NCBI GenBank assembly: GCA_044340025.1
Contig: JBIIUJ010000029.1
Coordinates: 1-22,555, forward strand
Length of the DNA: 22,555 nt
Source: JBIIUJ01 sp044340025
GTDB lineage: Bacteria; Pseudomonadota; Alphaproteobacteria; Caulobacterales; Aquidulcibacteraceae
Direction: 5' to 3'
Part shown: one piece after another, positions 1-8,010 of the stretch
How positions within the stretch are numbered: the first letter of the stretch is position 1
Layout: every line of letters begins with the position of its first letter
Notes under the pieces: generated by a model
What the model was told of the DNA's origin: nothing
Database searches by the model: none
What the model saw: the letters and a program-made list of their open reading frames with translations, nothing else
Translations under genes and position numbers: made by a program

Positions 1-92
1 ATATCCGCCAGCCTCCTTCGCCAGCAGACAGCTTGAATCACCTCATGGCCGATTTGGGAATCCCCGCCGATTCACAAAGGCGGCAAACCGCT

Positions 93-3000
93 CTAGCCGT
101 CACGCCGCTCGAACGCCTCGTCGCTTTCGGCCAGCAGGACGTAGGCTGCGGGCGTCACGAAGCGCGAGAGCAGCGTGGAGGCGATCAGCCCGCCGATGAT
201 GACGATCGCCAGCGGCGAATAGAGGCCCGAACGTTCCAGAACGAGCGGGGTGAGCCCGCCGATCGCCGTGGCGGATGTGAGCAGCACCGGCAGGAACCGC
301 GTCTCGCCTGCGCGTTCCACCGCCTCCTTGAGCGCCACGCCCTGCTTGCGGAGCTGGTTGGTGAAATCAACCAGCAGGATCGAGTTCTTGATCTCGATAC
401 CGATCAGCGCGATGAAACCGATCACGGCGGTAAAGGAGAGCGAGTACCCGCTCAGAAACAGGGCCGCCATCCCGCCCAGCACGCCCAGCGGGATGACGGT
501 CGCCACCACCACGGTCGCGCGAAACGAGCGGAACTCGAGCACGAGCACCGCGAGGATGCCAAACACTGCAAGCACCACCGCATTGGAAAGGCCGGCGAAG
601 CTGGCGGCGCTGGCGTCGGCTTCCCCGCCCGCCTTCAGCGCATAGCCGGGCGGCAGATCAAGCGCCTCGAGCGCCTCGAACACGTCGGCGGAGACCGCGC
701 TGGTGAGATAACCCGTCTCGGTGAAGGCCGTGACCGACACAGTGCGCACGCGGTTGAAGCGGGTGATCTGGGAGGGGCTGGTTTCGAACCGGGGCGTGGC
801 GATCAGCGCGAGAGGCGCCGCGCCCCCCTGCGTGGAAACATGGATGGCGTCGAGGCTGGCGAGCTCGTGGCGCTCGCCAAACGGCAGCCGGACCGTGACG
901 GGAAAGCGCTCGCCATCGCCATCGCGATAGGCGCCGACATCCAGCCCGGAGAGCGCCAGCGCCACGGTGCGCTCCGCAGCGCCCGCCGGCACGCCCAGGG
1001 CTGCGGCCTTGTCCTGATCGATCCCGACGTTCAGGTCTGTGCGGTCGAGGCGAAGCGGATTGCGGATGTTGCGCACGCCGGGCGTCGCGCCGAGGACGCG
1101 CTCCACCTCCGCGGAGAGACGCTGCAACTCGCCCAGGTCATCGCCTTCCAGCCGCACGACAATGGGCGCCTCGATTGGCGGGCCATTGTCGAACACGCGC
1201 ACGAGGATCTCCGCATTGGGATAGGCGGCGAAATCGGCGCGCAGCCTGTCGAGCAGCGCCGGGCTCTCGTTGGGCTCCCACTTCTCGAGCTGCACGAACA
1301 CCGCGGCGATGTTCGAGCGCTGCTCCTGCTGGGTAATGTTGTAGAAGATGCGCGGATTGCCCCGGCCCAGATTGGCCATGGTCCAGTCCACGGCGTCCTC
1401 GCGCTGGAGGCGCGCCTCCACGAAGCGCAATGCCCGCTCGGTCTCGGAAAGGGCCGTCCCTTCCGGGGTCTGGATCTCGACGAGAAACTGTCGCGTCTCG
1501 GCCGGAGGAAACAGGCTGAAACCGATCTTGGGCACAAGCGCGAAACTCGCCGCCGAGAGCGCCAGCGCCGCCACGAGCGTGGTCAGCGGTCGCTCCAGCG
1601 CGATATGCAGGATCGGGCGATAGATCGTGTGGATCCGCCCCATCAGCCAGCGCAAGACGGCGTTGCCGTCCTCGTGCGCGTCGGGCTTCAGCAAGCGGCT
1701 GGCGAGGAAGGGAATGACCGTCAGGGACACGAGCAGCGAGGCCGCAACGATCGACAGCACCGATACCGGCAACGAGCGGATGAACTCGCCAGATCCCTCC
1801 GGCAGGAAAAGCAACGGCACGAAGGCCAGCATGAGCGTGGCCGTGCAGCCCAGGACGGCGGCGGTGATCTCGTTGGTCCCCTCCACGGCGGCGATCGGCG
1901 GGGGCAGGCCTTCGCGCATCCGCCGCGCGATATTCTCCGTCACCACGATGGAATCATCGACGAGCAGCCCGAGCGCCAACACCGCCCCGGCAATCGTGAG
2001 CTGGTTGAGCGAATAGCCCAGCCCCTGGATGAGCGCGATGCCGATGGCCAGCGACAGCGGGATCGAAACAGCCACCACCAGCGAGGCGCGAAAGCCAAGC
2101 GGGATCAGCGTGACCAGCACCAGAGCGAGCGCGATTGCGAAGTCACGGCCCAGCTTGGACAGGCGGTCGCGCACATTGGCGCTTTGGTCAAAGCCGGGGT
2201 GGAGCGTGGCTTCAGGCGGGAGCGTGGCGGCGAACGCGTCCAGCCGCTCGCGCAGGCGGCGCTGAACCTCGAAGACATTGCCCCCGTCCTGCTGATTGGC
2301 GGTGACGAAGACGGCGCGCTTGCCATTGTACCAGGTCAGATGGGCCGCCTCGTCCGTGGCCCAGCCCACCGTGGCTACATCGCGCACCCGCACTGTCCGC
2401 CCGTCGCTGGCGGTGACGACCGTGCCGGCGATCTCGTCGAGCGTCTCGAAGCCGGTCGCGGTCATCACGTTGAAGCGGCGGCCATCCTGATGCACGGCCC
2501 CGGCCGGCAGTTCCGCCCCCTGCGCCTCCAGCGCTTCCGCGACGCGATTGACCGGAATGCCCAGCGCGGCGAGGCGGGCGAGATCGAGCGCCACGCGCAC
2601 CTCGGACTGGGGCGCGCCCCAATACTCGCTGTCGCGGATGCCGGGCACGCGGTCGATCTCGTCGCGCAGGCGCCGGCCCTGCCGCTCGAGCTCGCGCCAG
2701 GACATCGTGTCCGAGACAATGGCCGCCTGCATGATGTTGGTGAGGCCCGGGCTCACCTTGCGGAACTGCAGCCTCACGATCGCTTCAGGCAGCGTGGCGC
2801 GCAGGGCGTTCACCTCGCGCACCACCTCGTCGTATTTCTGGTCCGGATCGACCTGGCCCCAGATGAATTCCGCAAACACGACAGTGAGGCCATCCTGCGA
2901 GGTGGAGCGCACCTCCTTCAGGTTCTCCAGACCCGCGATCGCATCCTCGATCGGATCGGCGACAAGCTGTTCCATCGCTTCGGGATCAAAGCCCGGCGCC

Positions 3001-3149
3001 ACCACGATCACCTGCACCACAGGGGCGCGAAAGCTCGGGTCCTCGGCCTTGGGGATGGAGAACAGGGCGCTCACGCCCGCCAGAGCGAGCGCGAAGAACG
3101 CCACAAGCGTGAACTGCCAGGAGCGGACGGCGAACGCCGCGATGCTCAT
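93..3149 (-). CDS. RND-family efflux transporter, inner-membrane pump subunit
   Basis: This 1018-residue protein matches the usual length of AcrB/HAE-type resistance-nodulation-division pumps, which use the proton gradient to export drugs or other compounds through a tripartite complex. It starts with a hydrophobic first helix and the family pattern around SIPKAEDPSF. A membrane helix carries LVDDSIVV with the paired aspartates D398-D399, and a later helix carries GIEIKNSILLVDF with K921. These correspond to the proton-relay Asp pair and Lys of AcrB (established knowledge). Two large periplasmic loops flank the central helices. Its ATG overlaps the stop of the upstream adaptor gene by ATGA, so the two are translationally coupled. 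No outer-membrane TolC-type gene is in the window, so that partner must be encoded elsewhere. Substrate cannot be read from the sequence. Identification as an RND pump is firm; the subfamily is less so. Confidence 0.95.
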   Translation of the reverse strand: MSIAAFAVRSWQFTLVAFFALALAGVSALFSIPKAEDPSFRAPVVQVIVVAPGFDPEAMEQLVADPIEDAIAGLENLKEVRSTSQDGLTVVFAEFIWGQVDPDQKYDEVVREVNALRATLPEAIVRLQFRKVSPGLTNIMQAAIVSDTMSWRELERQGRRLRDEIDRVPGIRDSEYWGAPQSEVRVALDLARLAALGIPVNRVAEALEAQGAELPAGAVHQDGRRFNVMTATGFETLDEIAGTVVTASDGRTVRVRDVATVGWATDEAAHLTWYNGKRAVFVTANQQDGGNVFEVQRRLRERLDAFAATLPPEATLHPGFDQSANVRDRLSKLGRDFAIALALVLVTLIPLGFRASLVVAVSIPLSLAIGIALIQGLGYSLNQLTIAGAVLALGLLVDDSIVVTENIARRMREGLPPPIAAVEGTNEITAAVLGCTATLMLAFVPLLFLPEGSGEFIRSLPVSVLSIVAASLLVSLTVIPFLASRLLKPDAHEDGNAVLRWLMGRIHTIYRPILHIALERPLTTLVAALALSAASFALVPKIGFSLFPPAETRQFLVEIQTPEGTALSETERALRFVEARLQREDAVDWTMANLGRGNPRIFYNITQQEQRSNIAAVFVQLEKWEPNESPALLDRLRADFAAYPNAEILVRVFDNGPPIEAPIVVRLEGDDLGELQRLSAEVERVLGATPGVRNIRNPLRLDRTDLNVGIDQDKAAALGVPAGAAERTVALALSGLDVGAYRDGDGERFPVTVRLPFGERHELASLDAIHVSTQGGAAPLALIATPRFETSPSQITRFNRVRTVSVTAFTETGYLTSAVSADVFEALEALDLPPGYALKAGGEADASAASFAGLSNAVVLAVFGILAVLVLEFRSFRATVVVATVIPLGVLGGMAALFLSGYSLSFTAVIGFIALIGIEIKNSILLVDFTNQLRKQGVALKEAVERAGETRFLPVLLTSATAIGGLTPLVLERSGLYSPLAIVIIGGLIASTLLSRFVTPAAYVLLAESDEAFERRDG

Positions 3150-4318
3150 GGCGCCGTCCTTTGCGGGGCGGGCGGCGTGGCCGCCGCTTCCACGGCCTTC
3201 ATGCCGTCGCGCAGATAGGCGGCGCCGCCCACAGCCACCCGCTCGCCCGCCGCAAGGCCGGATGTGACCACCACGCCGCCCGGCGTCAGCGGACCGACCG
3301 CGATGCGCCGCCGGTTCACAAGCCCCGTGGCCGGGTTGAAGACAAAGACGTCGGCTTCATCCGCCCGCGCCTGGATCAGCGCCTGGCTGGGAATGAGCAG
3401 GCCTCGCGCCCCGCTGGCGCCGCTGGCGCGGATCGTCGCCGCGCCCAGCATGCCAACTGCGACCCCCTGCGGCGCCTGCGCCAGGCGCAGCTCCACATCG
3501 AAAGCGCCTGTGCGCGGATCCGCCATGGCCGCGATTTCGCTGACGGTGGCGGCGACAGGGGCCTGACCCAGCGCCGCCAGCCGCACCTCGGCTGCATCCC
3601 CCACCCGCACCCGCGCGAGATCGCGATCGGCGAGAGGGGCGGTGAGGACCAGGCCGCTGGCGGCGTCGCCCAGCGTCAGGATCGGCTGGCCCGCGGCCAC
3701 GGTCTCGTTGCGCTCGCGGTGGCGCACAAGAACGACGGCGGCGGCGGGCGCGGCGATCCGCGCCTGCGCCTGATCGAAGCGGGCGCGGGCCACCGCGCCG
3801 CGGGCAGTGATCGCGCCGGCCTGCGCGGCCTCCACGGAAGCCTGCGCAGCGGCCACACCGGCGCGGGCGGCATCGATGCGGGCCTGCGAGGCGAAGCCGC
3901 GCTGAAACAACGTCTCGGCCCGCTTGAGTTCGTTTTGCGCCTGCACGAGGGCGGCGCGCGCCTGCGCCACGCCGGCGGCGGCCTGTTCGGTGGCGCCGCC
4001 CGCCTGCGCGGTGATCGTCGCCACATCCGTGGGATCGAGCTCGGCGAGGAGCTGGCCGGCGCGGACACGATCGCCCTCGTCGACGAGCAGCGCGCGGATC
4101 ACGCCCCCGGTCTTGAAGGACAGCGTCTCCTGCCGCTCATAGGCGACAGGGCCAGTGGCCGTGATCGGCGCAGCGATCGGCCCTTCGGCGACAACGGCGG
4201 TGGTGATGGGCGTGGGCGGCAGGGCGGCGGCTTGTGGGGGCCCTTCGGCTGCACCGCAGGCAGCCAGCGCAAGAATGCTCGCGCCAACAAGCCCGTTTCG
4301 GCAAACGCGAACACCCAT
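3146..4318 (-). CDS. RND efflux periplasmic adaptor (membrane-fusion) lipoprotein
   Basis: This 390-residue protein is a membrane-fusion adaptor of the HlyD/AcrA type that links the RND pump to an outer-membrane channel. The N-terminus has a short basic stretch, a hydrophobic core and a lipobox ending LALAAC, so it should be lipidated on that Cys (residue 21 from this start) and anchored in the inner membrane facing the periplasm. The order is lipoyl half (KTGGVIRALLVDEGDRV), an Ala/Gln-rich coiled-coil hairpin of roughly 80 residues, second lipoyl half (RHRERNETVAAGQPILTLG), then beta-barrel and membrane-proximal domains. I place the start at the ATG at 4318 because AGGGG lies five bases upstream. 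A GTG two codons earlier overlaps that ribosome binding site and is less likely. It is the first gene of the efflux operon and overlaps the pump gene by four bases. Confidence 0.93.
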   Translation of the reverse strand: MGVRVCRNGLVGASILALAACGAAEGPPQAAALPPTPITTAVVAEGPIAAPITATGPVAYERQETLSFKTGGVIRALLVDEGDRVRAGQLLAELDPTDVATITAQAGGATEQAAAGVAQARAALVQAQNELKRAETLFQRGFASQARIDAARAGVAAAQASVEAAQAGAITARGAVARARFDQAQARIAAPAAAVVLVRHRERNETVAAGQPILTLGDAASGLVLTAPLADRDLARVRVGDAAEVRLAALGQAPVAATVSEIAAMADPRTGAFDVELRLAQAPQGVAVGMLGAATIRASGASGARGLLIPSQALIQARADEADVFVFNPATGLVNRRRIAVGPLTPGGVVVTSGLAAGERVAVGGAAYLRDGMKAVEAAATPPAPQRTAP

Positions 4319-4372
4319 CTTCACCCCTATATGAACATTGGTCAGATCGCGAACTTACGCTAGGCTCCCTGC
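4319..4372. promoter_or_regulatory. Divergent promoter region of efflux operon and TetR gene, with candidate operator
   Basis: These 54 bases separate the starts of the adaptor gene (minus) and the TetR-type gene (plus). They contain the near-palindrome TGAACATTGGTCA at 4332-4344, in which five of six base pairs match around a central base. It overlaps CATATA (minus strand, 4328-4333), a plausible -10 element of the efflux operon. TetR regulators commonly bind such dyads between themselves and the pump genes they repress. The dyad is seen directly; its use as operator is inference. Confidence 0.5.
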
Positions 4373-4987
4373 ATGGCAAGTGAAAAAACAAGAACCCTGC
4401 GCAAGCCGCGCGGCCAGGGACCGGAGCGCCGGCCCGAGATCCTCGCCGCCGCGGGACGCATCTTTGCCGCCCGCGGCTATCCGGCGGCCACCATGCGCGA
4501 GGTGGCGCGCGAGGCCGGCGTCTCGGCGCCTGCGCTGTATCTCTATTTCGAGAACAAGGAGACGCTGCTTCACGCCATTGCCGAGGAGGTCTTCTCCGGT
4601 CTGGAGCATGAGGTGCGCTCCGCCGTCTCGGGCGGCGCGACGCCCGAGGACGCCCTGCGCCTGGGCATCGCCGCCTATGTGGCGTTCGGGCGCGCCCATC
4701 CGGACGCCTACCGCCTGGTGTTCATGGCAAAGCCGAGCCATGCGCCGCGGCCGGGCAAGCGGGTGGAGCCGGGCGCGCCCCAGCGCTCGTTCGATATTCT
4801 GGTCCAGGCGGTGGAGCGGCTGGGTGCCCCGCGCCCTCCGCGCGCCGCTGCCGAAACGCTCTGGGCGGCGATGCATGGGCTGACCGCCCTGATGATCGAC
4901 TTTCCCGATGTGCCCGAAGACGGCGACGATGCGGCGGCCGTCGAGGCCCTGGCGGACATGGCGATCGCGTGGCTGCGGACAGCCTGA
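4373..4987 (+). CDS. TetR/AcrR-family transcriptional regulator
   Basis: This 204-residue protein has the usual length and layout of a TetR-family repressor: an N-terminal DNA-binding domain and a C-terminal ligand-binding and dimerisation domain. The helix-turn-helix lies at about residues 40-62 and reads MREVAREAGVSAPALYLYF, with the LYLYFENKETLL block typical of the family. The C-terminal half contains LWAAMHGLTALMI, which resembles the WHG-type TetR C-terminal domain. An N-terminal basic tail (KTRTLRKPRGQG) precedes the domain, as in many relatives. It is transcribed divergently from the RND operon across 54 bases, so its likely job is ligand-relieved repression of that operon and of itself. 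The ligand is unknown. Confidence 0.93.
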   Translation: MASEKTRTLRKPRGQGPERRPEILAAAGRIFAARGYPAATMREVAREAGVSAPALYLYFENKETLLHAIAEEVFSGLEHEVRSAVSGGATPEDALRLGIAAYVAFGRAHPDAYRLVFMAKPSHAPRPGKRVEPGAPQRSFDILVQAVERLGAPRPPRAAAETLWAAMHGLTALMIDFPDVPEDGDDAAAVEALADMAIAWLRTA

Positions 4988-5062
4988 GGCCGCTGCGCCC
5001 TCGCGGACAGAGACGGCGCAAGCATCTCGCGCCAGCGCGCCAACCAGCCTAGAAGGCGGCCC

Positions 5063-5719
5063 ATGAAGTCCGCCGTCATCGTTTTTCCCGGCTCCAACTG
5101 CGACCGCGATTGCGCAGTCGCGGTCGAGACCGTTCTGGGCCGCCGGCCGGCCGTGATCTGGCACCGCGAAACGGCCCTGCCCGACGGGCTGGATCTGATC
5201 ATTCTCCCCGGCGGCTTTTCCTATGGCGACTATCTGCGCTGCGGCGCCATGGCGGCGCAAAGCCCGGTGATGCAGGCGGTGAAAGCCGCCGCAGCGCGCG
5301 GGGTCAGCGTGCTGGGGGTCTGCAATGGCTTCCAGATCCTGTGCGAGGCAGGGTTGTTGCCCGGGGCGCTGCTGCGCAACGCCTCGCTTTCCTACATCTG
5401 CAAGCCTGTCGCGCTGGAGATCGCCAACCCGGATACGCGCTTCACCCGCGCCTATGGCGGGCGGGCGGTGGCGGTGATGCCGGTGGGCCACGGCGAGGGC
5501 AATTACTTTGCCGACCCGGAGACGCTGGATCGCCTCGAGGGGGAGGGGCAGGTGGTGTTCCGCTATCGGGACAATCCCAACGGCTCGGCGCGTGCGATCG
5601 CCGGGTTGATCAATCCGGCGGGCAATGTGCTGGGGATGATGCCGCATCCGGATCGGGCCTTCGAGGCGGCGCTGGGCTCCGCCGACGGGGCGGCGCTGTT
5701 TCAGAGCCTCGCCGCCTGA
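5063..5719 (+). CDS. purQ: Phosphoribosylformylglycinamidine synthase, glutaminase subunit PurQ
   Basis: PurQ is the glutamine amidotransferase subunit of FGAM synthase, supplying ammonia to PurL for the fourth step of de novo purine synthesis; small PurS completes the complex. The 218-residue protein begins MKSAVIVFPGSNCDRD and contains PGGFSYGDYLRCGAMAA, both typical of PurQ. The nucleophile is C87 in GVCNGFQ, and the catalytic His is H195 in MMPHPDR. The third triad residue is Asp (HPD) where many PurQ proteins have Glu (HPE). The start is supported by GAAGG upstream. Neither purS nor purL is adjacent in this window, so purQ is separated from its partners at least on these sides. The identification is secure. 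Confidence 0.95.
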   Translation: MKSAVIVFPGSNCDRDCAVAVETVLGRRPAVIWHRETALPDGLDLIILPGGFSYGDYLRCGAMAAQSPVMQAVKAAAARGVSVLGVCNGFQILCEAGLLPGALLRNASLSYICKPVALEIANPDTRFTRAYGGRAVAVMPVGHGEGNYFADPETLDRLEGEGQVVFRYRDNPNGSARAIAGLINPAGNVLGMMPHPDRAFEAALGSADGAALFQSLAA

Positions 5720-5782
5720 AAACCATCCGCGCCGCCAGAGCCCGCCTGTGGCGGGGCCGGCGGCCGAACAACGGAGACACCC

Positions 5783-6112
5783 ATGTCCAACGAAGATCTG
5801 CGCGCTTTGTTCGCAGCCGCGCTCGACAGCGACGCCGCCGCCCCGCCGAGCGAGCGCGCCGCCCTGGAAGCGCTCTATGCCCCGCTCGACGAAGCGCTCA
5901 GCCTTGTGGGGCTCAGCGCCGAATTCGTGGAAGAAGACGGGGAGGTCTCCATCGACGTGATGGACGAGGACGAGCCCATCGGCTTTGTCTTCGCTGACGA
6001 GGAGGCCTTCGTCTTCGCCGCCGCCGAGCCTGGCCGCGTGCAGGACCTGAAGGATCCGGATGCGGGCCGCTTCATCACCCGCCTGATCGAGGCGCTGCCA
6101 GCCCTGAGCTGA
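5783..6112 (+). CDS. Small acidic hypothetical protein
   Basis: I do not recognise this 109-residue protein. It is strongly acidic, with 26 Asp/Glu against 6 Lys/Arg, and has no Cys, no signal peptide and no membrane segment, so it should be cytoplasmic. The middle looks like alternating strands (AEFVEEDGEVSIDVMDEDEPIGFVFADEEAFVF), flanked by an N-terminal helix and a C-terminal helix (GRFITRLIEALPAL). That suggests a small compact alpha/beta domain. GGAGA lies upstream of the ATG. It follows purQ by 63 bases on the same strand and may share its transcript. A hairpin just downstream (6120-6145) closes the unit. That it is a real gene rests on the ribosome binding site, coherent composition and tight fit between neighbours; the function is unknown. 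Confidence 0.75.
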   Translation: MSNEDLRALFAAALDSDAAAPPSERAALEALYAPLDEALSLVGLSAEFVEEDGEVSIDVMDEDEPIGFVFADEEAFVFAAAEPGRVQDLKDPDAGRFITRLIEALPALS

Positions 6113-6119
6113 AAGAAAG

Positions 6120-6145
6120 GCGCCCCGGCGGGGGAACCGGGGCGC
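6120..6145 (-). terminator. Hairpin terminator between convergent genes
   Basis: A perfect 9-bp stem, GCGCCCCGG (6120-6128) pairing with CCGGGGCGC (6137-6145), encloses an 8-base loop. On the minus strand the stem is followed by CTTTCTTTC, a broken U-tract. It would therefore work best as an intrinsic terminator for the glycine-zipper gene. It also lies just after the plus-strand acidic-protein gene and may act on both. Confidence 0.65.
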
Positions 6146-6180
6146 AAGGTGGAGCTGAAACGGGGTTGGGCGCAGACGGC

Positions 6181-6684
6181 TCAGCGGTCGGCGGGCCGCC
6201 ACTGGCCAGCGGAGTTGCGGCACATCCAGACGGGCTCGCGCTCGACAGAGCCATCCGGCCGCGCGATGGAGGCCTCGCCCCACCCGCAGGCCTGACGGCT
6301 GGGGGAGGCGTGGCGCGGCGCGGCATAAGCGAAGTCATCGTCCCAGCCCGAGCGGCGGTAGGGATCGTCAAAGCCGCCCTGGGCGAGCGGGGCGCGATAG
6401 CCCACATCGTCGCACACGATCCGGCGGCGTGCGATTTCCGAGCCGGCGAGCGCGCCGACAGCGGCGCCAAGCAGACCCCCTTCGGTGCGGGCGTTGCGGC
6501 CCGAAACGGAACGGCCCGCGAGGGCGCCTACGCCGGCGCCGATCAGGCCGCCGGTGAGCCGCTGGTTGTTGACGCGCTGCTGGCACTCCGGCGACACGGG
6601 GCCCTGCGTGCGGTAGGACTGCGCGGATGCGACCGCCGGGGCCGCCAGCGCCAGAGCGGCGAGAGACAGAAACACAATCCGCAT
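6181..6684 (-). CDS. Glycine-zipper (17 kDa antigen-like) envelope protein
   Basis: This 167-residue protein starts with a clear Sec signal peptide (MRIVFLSLAALALAAPAVASA, cleavage expected before Gln22). A glycine-zipper segment follows: TGGLIGAGVGALAG and then GGLLGAAVGALAGSEIARR, two GxxxG-rich hydrophobic stretches as in Rickettsia 17 kDa antigen and other Gly-zipper 2TM proteins. The rest is soluble, with four Cys (one before the zipper, three after it, the last in PVWMCRN) that could form disulfides in the periplasm. There is no lipobox. GAGAGGAG six bases before the ATG sets the start, and this ribosome binding site can pair with an upstream CCTCTC. It is divergent from the RNA methyltransferase gene. 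Members of this group are cell-envelope proteins of poorly defined role, so function stays general. Confidence 0.85.
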   Translation of the reverse strand: MRIVFLSLAALALAAPAVASAQSYRTQGPVSPECQQRVNNQRLTGGLIGAGVGALAGRSVSGRNARTEGGLLGAAVGALAGSEIARRRIVCDDVGYRAPLAQGGFDDPYRRSGWDDDFAYAAPRHASPSRQACGWGEASIARPDGSVEREPVWMCRNSAGQWRPADR

Positions 6685-6733
6685 GACGAACTCCTCTCAA
6701 CGAAAATCCGGGGTTCGGGGGAACCACGAGAGG
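6685..6733 (-). promoter_or_regulatory. Leader that may mask the ribosome binding site of the glycine-zipper gene
   Basis: Read on the minus strand, CCTCTC (plus coordinates 6728-6733) is complementary to GAGAGG (6693-6698), the core of the glycine-zipper gene's ribosome binding site. Between them a second hairpin, GGTTC (6721-6725) with GAACC (6712-6716) around four C, would stack inside. Such masking is the principle of RNA thermometers and other translational switches. Complementarity is seen; regulation is inference and depends on transcription starting upstream of 6733. Confidence 0.35.
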
Positions 6734-6762
6734 CAGGGTGCGCCACGCAGCCTGAACCGCGC

Positions 6763-8010
6763 ATGACAGGGAAAACGGCTTCCGTTCAGCTTGTGGAAGA
6801 GACCGTCGGCGCGATGGGCGCCAAGGGCGACGGGCGCGCCGGCGCCTATCACGTCGCCTTCGCCCTGCCGGGCGAGCGCGTGCGAGGCCGCCCGCGGGGC
6901 GACCGGCTGGAGGCCGTCGAGATCCTGTCCGAAAGCCCGGACCGCGTGACGCCGCCCTGCCCGCACTTCACGCGCTGCGGCGGCTGCGCCACGCAGCATT
7001 GGGCCGATGGGGCCATTGCGGACTGGAAGCGCGGGCTGGTGGTTCAGGCTCTGGAGCGCAGGGGCCTGTCTCCTCCCGTCGGCGAGACGCTCGCAGCCTG
7101 GGGGGGCGGGCGGCGGCGGGCGGCGTTTCACGCGAGGCGCGAGGGGACGAGCCACGTCTTCGGCTTCTCGCGCGCACGGGCCCACGTCATCGAGCCGATT
7201 GGCGCGTGCCCGGTGCTGACCCCCGGTCTTCAGGCGGCGCTGCCGCACCTTCGCGCCCTGGCCGAAGCGCTGACACCCGCGAGGGAGACCGCGACGATCA
7301 CCGTTCTGGAGACGCTTTCCGGCCTGGACGTGGACGTGACCGGCGCCGGGGCCATCGCGCACTTCGCCCGGAAGGGGCTGGAGCGACTGGCGACGAGCGC
7401 GCAGGCGGCGGACCTGGCGCGCCTGACGCTGGAAGGCGAAGTGGCGGTGATGCGCCGGCAACCCGTGATCGCGATGGGCCCGGCGCGGGTCACGCCCACG
7501 CCGGGCGCCTTCCTTCAGGCGACCACTGCAGGCGAGGAGACGCTGGGGCGTCTGGTAATGACGGCGGCTGGGCCGGGAGGGCATGCAGTTGATCTGTTCG
7601 CAGGCCTGGGCGCCTTCGCCTTGCGGCTGAAGGAACGCTTCATGGTGCGTGCGTTCGAAGGCGATGGCGCAATGACGGCGGCCATGAAAAAGGCGTCCGA
7701 CGGGCTTGCCGGCGGCAAGACGCTGACCGCAATCCAGCGCGATCTCTTTCGCAATCCGCTTGGACCGCTGGAGCTGAAAGGCGTCGATCTCGTCGTGTTC
7801 GATCCACCGCGCGCCGGCGCCGAAGCCCAGGCCGCGCAGCTCGCGCGCACATCGGTTCCCGTGGTCATCGGCGTATCATGCGATCCGCAGAGCTTTGCGC
7901 GCGACGCCGCCCTGCTGACGGCGGGCGGCTATCGGCTGGAGGCGGTTACGCCGGTCGATCAGTTCCGCTGGACCCCACATGTCGAGCTTGTCGGCGTGTT
8001 TCGTCTATGA
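6763..8010 (+). CDS. TrmA/RlmD-family Fe-S RNA (uracil-5-)methyltransferase
   Basis: This 415-residue protein belongs to the class I SAM-dependent family that methylates C5 of uridine in tRNA or 23S rRNA. Residues 1-60 look like a TRAM RNA-binding domain. Cysteines C66, C72, C75 (PCPHFTRCGGC) and C149 (GACPVL) fit the 4Fe-4S ligands found in RlmD-type members. The SAM-binding motif is VDLFAGLGAFALRL, followed by VVFDPPRAGA. The catalytic nucleophile is C373 in VSCDPQSFARD, and the general base is E408 in PHVELVG near the C-terminus. I chose the ATG at 6763; the frame stays open upstream only because it lies opposite the glycine-zipper gene. It overlaps the next gene by four bases (ATGA). Which uridine is modified cannot be read from the sequence. 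Confidence 0.92.
   Translation: MTGKTASVQLVEETVGAMGAKGDGRAGAYHVAFALPGERVRGRPRGDRLEAVEILSESPDRVTPPCPHFTRCGGCATQHWADGAIADWKRGLVVQALERRGLSPPVGETLAAWGGGRRRAAFHARREGTSHVFGFSRARAHVIEPIGACPVLTPGLQAALPHLRALAEALTPARETATITVLETLSGLDVDVTGAGAIAHFARKGLERLATSAQAADLARLTLEGEVAVMRRQPVIAMGPARVTPTPGAFLQATTAGEETLGRLVMTAAGPGGHAVDLFAGLGAFALRLKERFMVRAFEGDGAMTAAMKKASDGLAGGKTLTAIQRDLFRNPLGPLELKGVDLVVFDPPRAGAEAQAAQLARTSVPVVIGVSCDPQSFARDAALLTAGGYRLEAVTPVDQFRWTPHVELVGVFRL

Noticed and set aside
48..73. Short direct repeat GCCGATT around 48-54 and 67-73 after the RND operon
   Set aside because: Seven bases is too short to mean anything, and I see no terminator or attachment site built from it.
33..3218. A 1061-codon open frame on the plus strand opposite the RND pump gene
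   Set aside because: Rich in Arg, His, Gly and Gln with no domain, it mirrors the GC-rich codon pattern of the pump gene on the other strand.
4355..6283. A 642-codon minus-strand open frame opposite the TetR gene, purQ and the acidic-protein gene
   Set aside because: It runs opposite three independent genes, starts inside the glycine-zipper gene and shows no family signature; an antisense artefact of high GC.
6166..6762. An N-terminal extension of the RNA methyltransferase
   Set aside because: It lies opposite the glycine-zipper gene and precedes the TRAM-like domain; the ATG at 6763 gives normal family length.
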